From JBAXTE01 sp964653595 (GTDB lineage: Bacteria > Bacteroidota > Bacteroidia > Bacteroidales > WCHB1-69): 31,953 nt of DNA. Shown piece after piece: positions 24,847-31,953 of this stretch. The notes beneath the pieces were generated by a model. That model was not told where the DNA came from, did no database searches, and saw nothing but the letters and a program-made list of their open reading frames with translations. The stretch lies in the NCBI GenBank assembly GCA_964653595.1, contig CAZZHH010000037.1, positions 1-31,953 on the forward strand, in the 5' to 3' direction. Position 1 is the first letter of the stretch, and each line of letters opens with the position of its first letter. Both the position numbers and the translations under genes were made by a program.

Positions 24847-25797
24847 ATGAAAGCAGAAGTATACCAACAATATTTAAAACCCAAAAGGTGGTTTTCTGTT
24901 TTTGCCATGTGCTTTTTTATTGCTCTTATCAGCTGGATAAACCTAAAATTATCAAAAACCTACACTGTAAAAATTAAATACAATATAGAATACCTTCATC
25001 ACTCCAAAGATTTTCAAATCGAAAAAGAATCTGATTCTCTTATTTACGTTTCTGTAAAAGATAATGGCTTTAATTTGTTATTAAATAAGTTCTTTCCTAA
25101 CTCAAATACATTAACGGTAGATGTTTCCAAATATCTAAAAAAAGAAAATAACACCTTTACCCTATTATCTAAGGAAATTTTATCCTCTGTAATTCACCCA
25201 AATAAAGAAGTTTTAAGCTCCGATTCCATTCGGGTGTACTATTCTAAACGATACCAAAAAAGGGTACCTGTTATGTCATTGGTAAAGTATCAACCAGAAA
25301 AACAATATTTTGTAAGCGATTCTTGTGTTATCTCGCCCGATTCTGTGTGGATATGTGGTAGCAAGGATGATTTAAATAAAATTAATTATGTAACGACTCA
25401 ATTGTTTACGATTTCCAATTTGAACACTACTTACTTTGGTCATTTTTCGTTAAAATCAAATTATAAAAGCAAAAATTCGATTGAGATTTCGCCAGCGCAA
25501 ACTTCTATCTACATCCCAATAGAAAAATACACCGAATCGTTGGTACATTGCAAAATTGACAACAGTTACGATGACTCTTATGAATTAAAAACCTTTCCAA
25601 ATCTGGTAACGATAACTTTTCATGTTGGGGTTTCAAAATATAAATCGATTGTGGACACCAATTTTTCGGCAAAAGTTGATTTTTCAGCTCACAAAGGAGG
25701 AAACAAAGCTCCTTTGGTAATATACAAGTATCCGAAACACATACAGATTATAAAAGTAAATCCGGAAATGGTAGAATATTTAATCGTGAAAAAATGA
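24847..25797 (+). CDS. YbbR-like domain membrane protein
   Basis: The 316-residue protein has a short cytoplasmic N-terminus, one transmembrane helix (about 15-33; WFSVFAMCFFIALISWINLKL) and an extracytoplasmic part made of YbbR-like beta domains. Visible segments are YTVKIKYNIEYLHHSKDF, VPVMSLVKYQPEKQYFVSDSCVISPDSVWICGSKDDL and LVTITFHVGVSKYKSIV. In Firmicutes YbbR (CdaR) regulates the c-di-AMP cyclase. No cyclase gene is adjacent here, so the role is open. Its stop overlaps the coaE start by 4 bp (ATGA), indicating translational coupling. Confidence 0.88.
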   Translation: MKAEVYQQYLKPKRWFSVFAMCFFIALISWINLKLSKTYTVKIKYNIEYLHHSKDFQIEKESDSLIYVSVKDNGFNLLLNKFFPNSNTLTVDVSKYLKKENNTFTLLSKEILSSVIHPNKEVLSSDSIRVYYSKRYQKRVPVMSLVKYQPEKQYFVSDSCVISPDSVWICGSKDDLNKINYVTTQLFTISNLNTTYFGHFSLKSNYKSKNSIEISPAQTSIYIPIEKYTESLVHCKIDNSYDDSYELKTFPNLVTITFHVGVSKYKSIVDTNFSAKVDFSAHKGGNKAPLVIYKYPKHIQIIKVNPEMVEYLIVKK

Positions 25798-26378
25798 GTA
25801 AACACATTGCTATAACGGGAAATATTGGAAGCGGAAAGTCAACCGTTGCTGAGTTGTTTCATCTATTTGGAATTCCTATATATAATGCCGATTTAGAAGC
25901 AAAGAAAATACTCAATACACCCACAGTTGTTGAAGAGATATGTGCTAAAATAGGGTATGATATTTTAAATTCTAATCATCAAATAGATCCCAGAAAATTA
26001 GCAAATATCCTTTTTTCAGACCCTTCCAAACTCGAAATGGTCAATAAAATCATTCATCCAAAAGTAATAGATCATTACAAAAAATGGGCAGAAGCACATA
26101 ACAACTCCCCTTTTACTCTTTTTGAATCGGCAATTGTGTATGAACATAATTTTAATTCCTTCTTCGACGGAATCATTGTGGTATATTGTCCTGATTATCT
26201 TGCAATTGAGCGAGCTTCCAGAAGAGACAACACCCAAAAAGAGATCATACAAAAGCGATTAAACAATCAAATAAGTGCTGAAATAAAAAAAGAAATGGCA
26301 GATTATGTTATATTTAACTACGACAACTTCAGCATAATTGCTCAGTGTTTAGAGCTTTTCAAAAGGTTATCTAACTAG
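25794..26378 (+). CDS. coaE: Dephospho-CoA kinase CoaE
   Basis: The last step of CoA synthesis: ATP-dependent phosphorylation of dephospho-CoA at the 3'-OH of ribose. The 194-residue P-loop kinase has Walker A GNIGSGKS (residues 9-16), YNADLEAKKIL, the NKIIHPKV motif and the CoA-domain segment FESAIVYEHNFNSFFDGIIVVYC, then RASRRDNTQKEIIQKRLNNQ. The length is normal. The final codons TCT AAC are followed by TAG, whose G is the first base of the repeat element that starts at 26378; the same position beyond the element reads TAA, so the protein sequence is unaffected by the insertion. Confidence 0.97.
   Translation: MSKHIAITGNIGSGKSTVAELFHLFGIPIYNADLEAKKILNTPTVVEEICAKIGYDILNSNHQIDPRKLANILFSDPSKLEMVNKIIHPKVIDHYKKWAEAHNNSPFTLFESAIVYEHNFNSFFDGIIVVYCPDYLAIERASRRDNTQKEIIQKRLNNQISAEIKKEMADYVIFNYDNFSIIAQCLELFKRLSN
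26372..26377. repeat. Left copy of putative target-site duplication
   Basis: TAACTA immediately left of the element's GGG end; identical to 27013-27018. Lies in the last codons of coaE and supplies the TA of its TAG stop. Confidence 0.65.
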
Positions 26379-26382
26379 GGTC

Positions 26383-26490
26383 TGCTGAAAAACTCAAGAT
26401 CTATTTGTTTTTATCAGAGAATTGCGGTTTTATTTTTTCTTCATATGTAATTTGTCACCACCACTTTTTCCATCTTGCTGAAAAACTCAA
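26383..26490 (+). repeat. Direct repeat of the element's terminal sequence
   Basis: The 15-mer TGCTGAAAAACTCAA occurs at 26383-26397 in the left terminal repeat and again at 26476-26490. The second copy has CT before it, as in the right terminal repeat. This suggests an internal duplicate end or a nested second insertion. Confidence 0.65.
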
Positions 26491-26651
26491 AAATCACAAA
26501 CTAGTTTCAACGAAGCATTAAATAACCAAAACTTCTCTTTTTCTTCAAAAAATTGTGGGATGCCTTTGGCGAAGCGGCGGTGCCAGTCCCGTAAAACCAC
26601 AAATCAATAGAATATTGTAAAACCTTCTCTTCCAGTAATTTGATTTGTTAG

Positions 26652-26673
26652 TTTTACGAGGATCCTCGTAAAA
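26652..26673. repeat. Perfect 22-bp palindrome
   Basis: Each half is TTTTACGAGGA or its complement, with no spacer. It contains GGATCC at the centre. Directly downstream, AATCCGCC (26678-26685) can pair with GGTGGATT (26690-26697) to form a second small hairpin. Confidence 0.9.
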
Positions 26674-26725
26674 AGGCAATCCGCCATTCGGTGGATTGAT
26701 TTTAACGGGAACAGGGCGGGAATGA

Positions 26726-26808
26726 CATAAGACTTACAAAACTTTCGGAGGCGTTTACGTTTGTTCGCGAAGCGGGCACTACTCCGAACTAGTTTTGTTT
26801 GTCTTATG
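26726..26808. repeat. Long imperfect inverted repeat with structured loop
   Basis: The left arm 26726-26749 starts CATAAGAC and ends TTCGGA; the right arm 26783-26808 starts TCCGAA and ends GTCTTATG, with ACAAAACT/AGTTTTGT pairing in the middle. The 33-nt loop contains TTCGCGAA (26764-26771). It could form a stem of about 20 pairs. Confidence 0.8.
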
Positions 26809-26847
26809 GCAGGGCGCGTGGAGCATCGCTTCGCCTAGCCTTTTTTG

Positions 26848-26878
26848 CTTACTTTTTGTGGCAATGACAAAAAGTAAG
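26848..26878. repeat. Inverted repeat, 12-bp arms
   Basis: CTTACTTTTTGT (26848-26859) pairs perfectly with ACAAAAAGTAAG (26867-26878) around a 7-nt loop. It is terminator-like in shape, but with the other stems nearby it is more likely part of the element's repeated structure. Confidence 0.8.
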
Positions 26879-26906
26879 GCGACAAAAAATGATTTTAGAA
26901 CACTTG

Positions 26907-26946
26907 GTGCAAGGTTCATTTAATAAACTTCAAAAAAACCTTGCAC
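26907..26946. repeat. Inverted repeat, 10-bp arms
   Basis: GTGCAAGGTT (26907-26916) and AACCTTGCAC (26937-26946) are perfect complements around a 20-nt loop, near the right end of the element. Confidence 0.8.
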
Positions 26947-27012
26947 TTGATTTTGAATAGTTGTTATATATGGTGTTGATAATAAGTTGTTTGAAATTTT
27001 TTCAGCAAGCCC

Positions 27013-27018
27013 TAACTA
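27013..27018. repeat. Right copy of putative target-site duplication
   Basis: TAACTA immediately right of the element's CCC end; identical to 26372-26377. Confidence 0.65.
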
Positions 27019-27028
27019 ATACACATTT

Positions 27029-28456
27029 TTATTTTTCGCAAAATTGTGCTTTAAAATCTTTTAAATTAGAGATAAATTTAAAATAGGTATCAATTCCCAA
27101 CAAGTACGAATCTATAGGAATTTTTTCATTAAGGTTGTGAACAGATTCCATCAGCTCATCACTAACGATAATTGGAGTAATTCCAAAAGTAGTGTAACCC
27201 GCGTAACGAAAGGTATTGTTATCGGAAGAAGCAGGGAACAAGAAAGGTTTAACTTCGCTCTTTGGATAGGTAGATTTAATTGCATTTGCCATAGAAACAA
27301 AGTAATCATCAACCACAGAGGGTTTGGCATCGTAGCCAATGTTTATAGGGGTAATAACCACTTTGTTTCCAACTTTTAGTCGCATTTTCAATAAAAATAA
27401 TTTAATAGAACTTCCTGGCAACAGTCTACAATCAACAATTGCAGAAGCTTGTTGTGGGATAGAATTTTGGGTAGCTTTTACGGTATTTATTTCGGTAATC
27501 GTATAGGTGTCGCTTACTAAAGAGCTAAAAGGTCCTCCATCTTTAAATAAGCTTTTAGTAAATGGCCATAATAGCCATGAATAGGAGTTTTTTAAGATAA
27601 AACCTTTAATTCCCCCCTCTAAAGAGCCTAGATCTTTGAGCATGGTTTTAGTTACCTTGTGAAAATGAATTTTTTTAGGCTCATCTGCAATTTTAATCAG
27701 AGCTTTTAATAAATTTTTACTTGCATACAAATCGGCATTAGAGCTATGCCCTTGAGATTTAACTTTAGATTCAACTAACAACCAAAGAGGAATTTTTTCG
27801 ACAACAGAAATGCCAAAAACTGGAATATTAGGTTTTGATGGTATAATATTTTTTACTCCAGAGCCTCCTTCTCCAAAGATCACCACAGGGTTTAATCTTT
27901 TCAAATGATTTCTCATCACATACTCAGCACCAAAACCTCCATTTTCTTCGGAAGAAAGAGCAAGTACTCCAATGTTAAATGGAATTTTAGAATTTGGATT
28001 TTCCTTTTTATATTTAGCAAGAGCAAGCAGTTGCATTGCCAAAGGACCTTTATCATCAATAGCTCCTCTTCCCCAGACAAATCCCTCTGCAATAGCACCT
28101 GAAAAGGGAGGATATTTCCACCCAATCGTGTCAGCCCAAACTACATCCATGTGAGCGCTTAAGAGGATAAGGGGTTTATCGCTGAGCGGTTCGAGTGTGG
28201 CTAAAAAATTCATACATGAATCTTCCGATGATAAATCTTCAAAGTACAAATGCTGTTCGGTACACCACTCTTTTAAATGAGAATAGAGAGGCATTTCAGA
28301 CTTTGAATAGGTTTGAATGGAGATAATTTTGCTTAAAAAATTAACCGAATATGCAGAGTCAATACCTTCAGAATGTGCAACGTTGCCATTGAAAAAGAAT
28401 AAAATAAAAAGAAATCTAAAAAAAAGACTACTAATTCTATTTGTAAAATGTAACAT
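27029..28456 (-). CDS. M20-family metallopeptidase, probably exported
   Basis: The frame is open up to an ATG at 28495, but 28456 is preferred: it gives a clear signal peptide (MLHFTNRISSLFFRFLFILF to AHSEG), and a promoter-like TATTTTTG at 28483-28490 lies between the two ATGs. The 475-residue enzyme has the M20 di-zinc motifs: LLSAHMDVVW (His102, Asp104), GRGAIDDKG (Asp134 bridging) and the catalytic SSEENGG (Glu170, Glu171). A lid/dimerisation domain holds the KSQGHSSNADLYASKN motif, and a late His is in ESVHNLNE. The domain order and length resemble PM20D1/carboxypeptidase S-type enzymes that act on N-acyl or dipeptide substrates. It is likely a periplasmic peptide or N-acyl amino acid hydrolase. 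Confidence 0.93.
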   Translation of the reverse strand: MLHFTNRISSLFFRFLFILFFFNGNVAHSEGIDSAYSVNFLSKIISIQTYSKSEMPLYSHLKEWCTEQHLYFEDLSSEDSCMNFLATLEPLSDKPLILLSAHMDVVWADTIGWKYPPFSGAIAEGFVWGRGAIDDKGPLAMQLLALAKYKKENPNSKIPFNIGVLALSSEENGGFGAEYVMRNHLKRLNPVVIFGEGGSGVKNIIPSKPNIPVFGISVVEKIPLWLLVESKVKSQGHSSNADLYASKNLLKALIKIADEPKKIHFHKVTKTMLKDLGSLEGGIKGFILKNSYSWLLWPFTKSLFKDGGPFSSLVSDTYTITEINTVKATQNSIPQQASAIVDCRLLPGSSIKLFLLKMRLKVGNKVVITPINIGYDAKPSVVDDYFVSMANAIKSTYPKSEVKPFLFPASSDNNTFRYAGYTTFGITPIIVSDELMESVHNLNEKIPIDSYLLGIDTYFKFISNLKDFKAQFCEK

Positions 28457-28482
28457 TATGAAATCGTTTAATATAGATTCTA

Positions 28483-28490
28483 CAAAAATA
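28483..28490 (-). promoter_or_regulatory. Candidate -7 element for the M20 peptidase gene
   Basis: TATTTTTG on the minus strand lies 26 bp before the ATG at 28456. It decides between the two possible starts; no TTG lies at the exact expected distance. Confidence 0.4.
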
Positions 28491-28570
28491 GCCATAAAAT
28501 CAATGTCAAAGGATTAATAGAAGTTTAAATCCGAAAAAAATTCATTTTTTACTATCTTTGTGGGCAAAAT

Positions 28571-29740
28571 ATGAAGATGTTAAGAAAATTATTTTCGAAA
28601 AGGAATAAAAAACTCGATGCCAAATCGCTCCATTCGTATGTTTTCAAACATATGATGGATGATTCTATGGGGGCAATTTCCATATTTTTTGTACTACTTG
28701 TTATCATAATTAGCATCTTGGGCTCACTGATTACTCCCGATTGCACACCAAATGCGAATAGACAAATACTCGAAATATCTCTTCAAAAACCTGGCACTAA
28801 AATATTAATGCTTAAAATACCCCGTGAGATTAAGGTAGAAAAAAAATCATTTTTTCAAAAAGCATTATTTGGTCAGGAAGATTTTTATAATTTTATCCCA
28901 ATTACTTCCTATAATCTTACAAAAGATGGAGTAAAAGTTACCTTATTTAAAGGAGATTCTATTTACAACACGGCAGAATACCCTTGGAATATAGTAGCTC
29001 CTGAGATGAAAAGGAATAACAATTCGAAAGAGTACGAAAGCTACTTCAAAAACAATTGCATTCAAGAGAAACGGTTTCTGTTAGGTACCGACAGATATGG
29101 ACGTGATGTGTTAAGTCAATTGATTCTTGGTTCAAGAGTTAGTTTGTCTGTTGGACTAATCTCCGTCTTTATTGCCATTGTAATAGGAGTATTATTAGGC
29201 TCTATTGCTGGATATTATAGAGGATGGGTAGACGAACTAATTGTTTGGTTTATCAATGTAGTTTGGTCTATACCTTCTCTCCTATTAGTGATCGCAATTA
29301 GTTTTGCACTCGGAAAAGGTTTTTGGCAAGTGTTTATCGCAATTGGGCTAACCATGTGGGTAGATGTCGCGAGGGTCGTAAGAGGTCAGGTGATGAGCTT
29401 ACGCGAAAAAGAGTTCGTTGAAGCAGGAAGAGCCTTGGGTTTTAGTAATGCACGAATCATAATCAAGCACATATTACCCAATGTTACCGGAACAGTCTCT
29501 GTTATTGCAGCTTCCAATTTTGCATCGGCAATACTGATCGAATCTGGATTAAGTTTTTTAGGATTAGGAGTTCAGCCCCCTGTCCCATCGTGGGGCACTA
29601 TGATCAAAGAAAATTATGGATATATCATTTTAGATTATGCCTATTTAGCTATTGCACCAGGGATAGCTATTATGTTACTTGTACTTGCTTTTATGCTCAT
29701 CGGTAATTCGCTTCGCGATGCATTAGATGTAAAAGAGTAA
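28571..29740 (+). CDS. ABC transporter permease, DppC/OppC family
   Basis: The 389-residue inner-membrane subunit has an N-terminal helix (about 36-55; GAISIFFVLLVIIISILGSLI) and an extracytoplasmic insertion of about 115 residues. The insertion ends in the family motif FLLGTDRYGRDVLSQLILGSR (about 175). Five further helices follow, with the EAA cytoplasmic loop EAGRALGFSNARIIIKHILPN and the C-terminal VQPPVPSWGTMI. It forms a peptide or similar uptake channel with a DppB-type permease and two ATPases, none of which is in the window. TATCTTTG at 28553-28560 may be the -7 element, which would favour the ATG at 28577 as start. Confidence 0.93.
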   Translation: MKMLRKLFSKRNKKLDAKSLHSYVFKHMMDDSMGAISIFFVLLVIIISILGSLITPDCTPNANRQILEISLQKPGTKILMLKIPREIKVEKKSFFQKALFGQEDFYNFIPITSYNLTKDGVKVTLFKGDSIYNTAEYPWNIVAPEMKRNNNSKEYESYFKNNCIQEKRFLLGTDRYGRDVLSQLILGSRVSLSVGLISVFIAIVIGVLLGSIAGYYRGWVDELIVWFINVVWSIPSLLLVIAISFALGKGFWQVFIAIGLTMWVDVARVVRGQVMSLREKEFVEAGRALGFSNARIIIKHILPNVTGTVSVIAASNFASAILIESGLSFLGLGVQPPVPSWGTMIKENYGYIILDYAYLAIAPGIAIMLLVLAFMLIGNSLRDALDVKE

Positions 29741-29821
29741 TTTATTCGAATATTTATTCATAGAGAACAACCCATTTTGTACAAAAAGGGGTCTATCCTA
29801 AAAATCTTAATAAATTACAAC

Positions 29822-31084
29822 ATGAAACAGTTATTCCTTATCCCACTATTGATTCTACAATTATGCTCAATTGGGCAGACAAAACGAGTATTATTCATTG
29901 GTAATAGTTATACATATTATAACAATTTACCCATGTTGGTCTCACAGGTTGCTTCCTCTGCTGGCGACAGCATAGAGTTTAAGAGCAACACACCAGGAGG
30001 ATACACCTATAACAATCATACTCAAGACGCGACCACCTTATCCCTCATATCCGAGGGCAATTGGGACTTTGTAGTATTGCAAGAGCAAAGTCAACTACCA
30101 TCCTTCCCAATTCAACAAGTAGAAACAGAATGCTTTCCATATGCTCACATATTAGACAGCCTGATTATCCATCACAATCCGTGTGCTGAGACTGTTTTTT
30201 ACATGACCTGGGGTAGGAAAAATGGCGATGCTTCAAATTGCGCATCATGGCCTCCTGTATGCACATACGTAGGAATGGATAGTTTGTTAAAAGCAAGATA
30301 CACACAAATGGCCAACGAAAACCAAGGAATTATTTCGCCAGTAAGTACGGTGTGGAGATATTTGAGAAACAACGCTCCATCGATAGAGTTATATGCTGGC
30401 GACGAAAGTCACCCATCTTTAGCAGGATCGTATGCTGCAGCCTGCTCCTTTTATGCAGTAATATTTCGAAAAGACCCCACTTCTATCACCTTCAACTCAT
30501 CCCTTACCAGTGAGCAAGCACAAACAATTAAAAATGCTACTAAATTGATTGTGTATGATAGTCTCCAAAATTGGAATATCGGTAAGTACGATCCAATTGC
30601 AAATTTTAACTATCAAATCAATGGTCAATCGGTTAGCTTTACAAACACATCTTTACGTGTTGAAAATTCTTATTGGGATTTTGGAGATGGCAATATTTCT
30701 ACAGAAACAAATCCAACACACACCTTCTTAGAAGCCAATTCATATAACGTAAAACTAATAGTAGAAAACTGTTTTACTACAGATACCTTATCACAGGTAG
30801 TTGAAATAACAACGAATGATATAAACAATATTTTGGAAAGCAACCTATCCATTTATCCAAATCCATGCTCGGAAACTCTCAATGTTGAAATACCCAACAA
30901 TAATATAGAATCTACTCTTGTAGTGGTTAATTCAATTGGCAAAATGGTTTATAAATGTCATACAGAGAACAAACAAGAAATAACTATCCAGACAAAAGAG
31001 TGGACTCCTGGAGTTTATTTTTTAATACTTACCAATTCCGATTTGTTGCAAAAGAGAATGTTACATTTTGTGAAAACAAATTAA
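29822..31084 (+). CDS. SGNH/GDSL-like secreted protein with PKD domain and T9SS sorting domain
   Basis: The start at 29822 gives a signal peptide (MKQLFLIPLLILQLCSIGQ); the frame is open 15 codons further upstream. The 420-residue protein opens with VLFIGNSYTYYNNLP (Ser29 as block-I nucleophile) and has DFVVLQEQSQLP and a block-V-like DESHPS (Asp194, His197), as in the SGNH hydrolase/DUF4886 group. A PKD domain follows (about 255-330; YWDFGDGNIS). A T9SS type A domain ends the protein (YPNPCSETLNVEI to KRMLHFVKTN). It is likely a secreted esterase or carbohydrate-modifying hydrolase; substrate unknown. Confidence 0.9.
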   Translation: MKQLFLIPLLILQLCSIGQTKRVLFIGNSYTYYNNLPMLVSQVASSAGDSIEFKSNTPGGYTYNNHTQDATTLSLISEGNWDFVVLQEQSQLPSFPIQQVETECFPYAHILDSLIIHHNPCAETVFYMTWGRKNGDASNCASWPPVCTYVGMDSLLKARYTQMANENQGIISPVSTVWRYLRNNAPSIELYAGDESHPSLAGSYAAACSFYAVIFRKDPTSITFNSSLTSEQAQTIKNATKLIVYDSLQNWNIGKYDPIANFNYQINGQSVSFTNTSLRVENSYWDFGDGNISTETNPTHTFLEANSYNVKLIVENCFTTDTLSQVVEITTNDINNILESNLSIYPNPCSETLNVEIPNNNIESTLVVVNSIGKMVYKCHTENKQEITIQTKEWTPGVYFLILTNSDLLQKRMLHFVKTN

Positions 31085-31101
31085 AAAGAGAATATAAAAG
31101 G

Positions 31102-31716
31102 TTATTCTGGACGATAGACAGAAAAAGTCTTATCCGAATAAAAGATCACAATTTGTTCTACTTTTTTATCATTTTCCTCTATTGGAATATCTTTAGGAGA
31201 ATTCATTTTTTCTGCCGGAGGTACAGTTTTATCGAAAATATTCGATTCTGAGTGAGTCTTTAATTCGTTTTTTTGGTCATAATCATTTGATTTATAATGA
31301 CTTATACCATATTTTGCAGGCTCTTCAGATCGGACAATATTGGTCTCTAAATCAAAAAGATCGATTTTTTTATCCTTTTCTGAATTTAAATTCTCTTTTT
31401 TCGGCTCCACTTGTTCCACGGAATCAAACAGATTGAATAAATCCGAAGAGGTATTTTTTCCCATCGTAGTTTGCTCTACACTTATCACCTCATTATCTTT
31501 TTTTTCTGATTTATACATACTCCCAGTGCCTGACATCAACCAATCGGTATTTAACAACGGAAATGCTTTAAGAATTTTATTCACAAAATCTAAACTAGGA
31601 TTATTCCTACCAGACAAAATATGAGACATACTCGAACGCTGAACATCTATTGCATCTGCAAATTGAGAAGCGGTAAGATTTTCTTCTTTTAATATTTTCA
31701 AAATTCGGTTAACCAT
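31102..31716 (-). CDS. XRE-family HTH protein with long disordered tail
   Basis: The 204-residue protein has an N-terminal lambda-repressor-like HTH (about 1-57; EENLTASQFADAIDVQRSSMSHILSGRNNPS) followed by NTDWLMSGTGSMYK. This N-terminus is common in Bacteroidota. Residues about 70-185 are polar, rich in Lys, Glu, Asp, Asn and Ser and probably disordered. A short conserved-looking C-terminal strand pair (VEQIVIFYSDKTFSVYRPE) ends the protein. No peptidase (LexA-like) domain is present. It probably binds DNA and recruits a partner through the tail; its targets are unknown. It converges with the SGNH gene with 17 bp between. Confidence 0.9.
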   Translation of the reverse strand: MVNRILKILKEENLTASQFADAIDVQRSSMSHILSGRNNPSLDFVNKILKAFPLLNTDWLMSGTGSMYKSEKKDNEVISVEQTTMGKNTSSDLFNLFDSVEQVEPKKENLNSEKDKKIDLFDLETNIVRSEEPAKYGISHYKSNDYDQKNELKTHSESNIFDKTVPPAEKMNSPKDIPIEENDKKVEQIVIFYSDKTFSVYRPE

Positions 31717-31754
31717 TGTTTACAATATTAAAATTCACACTTGTTTTTAGTTCA

Positions 31755-31785
31755 CAAAGATATATAAAAATTATTACAAATGCAA
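31755..31785 (-). promoter_or_regulatory. Promoter of the XRE-family gene
   Basis: On the minus strand TTG at 31783-31785 is followed after 20 bp by TATCTTTG at 31755-31762, a near-ideal Bacteroidota promoter. Transcription would start about 30 nt before the ATG at 31716. An inverted repeat TTTACA-CA-TGTAAA (31797-31810) lies just upstream of the -33 element and may be a regulator site. Confidence 0.65.
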
Positions 31786-31796
31786 ATTCCATCAAT

Positions 31797-31810
31797 TTTA
31801 CACATGTAAA
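31797..31810. promoter_or_regulatory. Short inverted repeat upstream of the XRE promoter
   Basis: Perfect 6-bp arms TTTACA/TGTAAA separated by 2 bp. Its size suits an HTH dimer, and it lies 11 bp upstream of the -33 TTG. Regulatory role is inferred from position only. Confidence 0.35.
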
Positions 31811-31838
31811 TACATTAAAAATGCAGTATATATTCAAT

Positions 31839-31855
31839 TATATATATATATATAT
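31839..31855. repeat. TA dinucleotide tract
   Basis: A 17-nt uninterrupted (TA)n run in a very AT-rich terminal stretch (31811-31953) in which I see no gene. Confidence 0.8.
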
Positions 31856-31953
31856 CAATATAATAATCTATATATCAAGAGAATATAAATTATTTAAATT
31901 AATTTTAAATGACATACAAATTTTTTGATAATAATTAAAGTAATGGAATATAT

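Larger units (their letters stand above)
26378..27012. mobile_element. Non-coding MITE-like repeat element with terminal inverted repeats
   Basis: This 635-bp segment begins GGGTCTGCTGAAAAA (26378-26392) and ends TTTTTCAGCAAGCCC (26998-27012), inverted repeats matching at 13 of 15 positions. The hexamer TAACTA lies directly outside each end (26372-26377 and 27013-27018), as a target-site duplication would. No protein-coding frame of useful length exists inside. The core (about 26565-26885) looks clearly more GC-rich than its surroundings and is packed with inverted repeats. It resembles a non-autonomous transposable element that depends on a transposase elsewhere. I do not recognise the family. 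An alternative is a chance pairing of ends around an unrelated structured repeat. Confidence 0.7.

Noticed and set aside
26378..27012. Hidden transposase or toxin gene in the repeat element
   Set aside because: All frames are broken by stops; no coding frame of 60 codons or more and no recognisable motif.
31716..31928. Plus-strand open frame of 70 codons at the right edge
   Set aside because: Rich in Ile, Tyr and Asn from TA repeats, and it overlaps the promoter of the XRE gene.
1..31953. CRISPR array, tRNA or rRNA genes
   Set aside because: No regularly spaced repeats and no cloverleaf or rRNA-like sequence seen on either strand.

Overview
The window is AT-rich chromosomal DNA (about one third G+C by eye) from a member of the Bacteroidota, most likely Flavobacteriales or a close relative. 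Four secreted proteins end in type IX secretion (T9SS) type A sorting domains. Promoters fit the Bacteroidota pattern TTG-N19-21-TAnnTTTG. Families typical of the phylum are present: long NusB, YbbR, DUF4199, DUF1573 lipoprotein, TIGR01212 radical SAM and gingipain-like C25. No tRNA, rRNA, CRISPR array or phage module was seen.

Layout. 74-1834 (+): an envelope lipoprotein and a T9SS-exported thioredoxin-like protein. 1863-3845 (-): a PadR regulator followed one base later by a PspC-domain membrane protein gene whose 5' end carries a one-base frameshift; a well-spaced promoter and an overlapping inverted repeat sit upstream. 4147-7496 (-): lipA-lipB-yitT-TIGR01212 radical SAM, nearly all overlapping. 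7708-15010 (-): a tight run of eight genes: DUF4199 protein, GT2 glycosyltransferase, GmhA, HAD phosphatase, MORN-repeat protein, MnmA, a lipoprotein and a T9SS subtilase. 15302-20512 (-): a beta-propeller/OmpA protein and a 1215-residue gingipain-like C25 protease with PKD domains and a T9SS tail. 20669-22753 (+): CNNM/HlyC transporter and a methyltransferase. 22972-26378 (+): the housekeeping run nusB, DUF1573 lipoprotein, yajC, ybbR-like, coaE. 27029-28456 (-): M20 peptidase. 28571-31084 (+): a Dpp/Opp-type permease and a T9SS SGNH-like protein. 31102-31716 (-): an XRE-type regulator with a near-ideal promoter.

The most unusual stretch is the 635-bp non-coding segment 26378-27012 directly after coaE. 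It has terminal inverted repeats, is flanked by 6-bp direct repeats TAACTA, is rich in long inverted repeats (including a perfect 22-bp palindrome) and looks more GC-rich in its core than the surrounding DNA. It looks like a non-autonomous, MITE-like mobile element. Its insertion kept coaE intact by exchanging one stop codon for another.

Functionally the window mixes core metabolism (lipoylation, CoA synthesis, tRNA thiolation, transcription antitermination, protein translocation) with surface biology: glycan precursor and transfer enzymes, secreted proteases and outer-membrane anchoring proteins.
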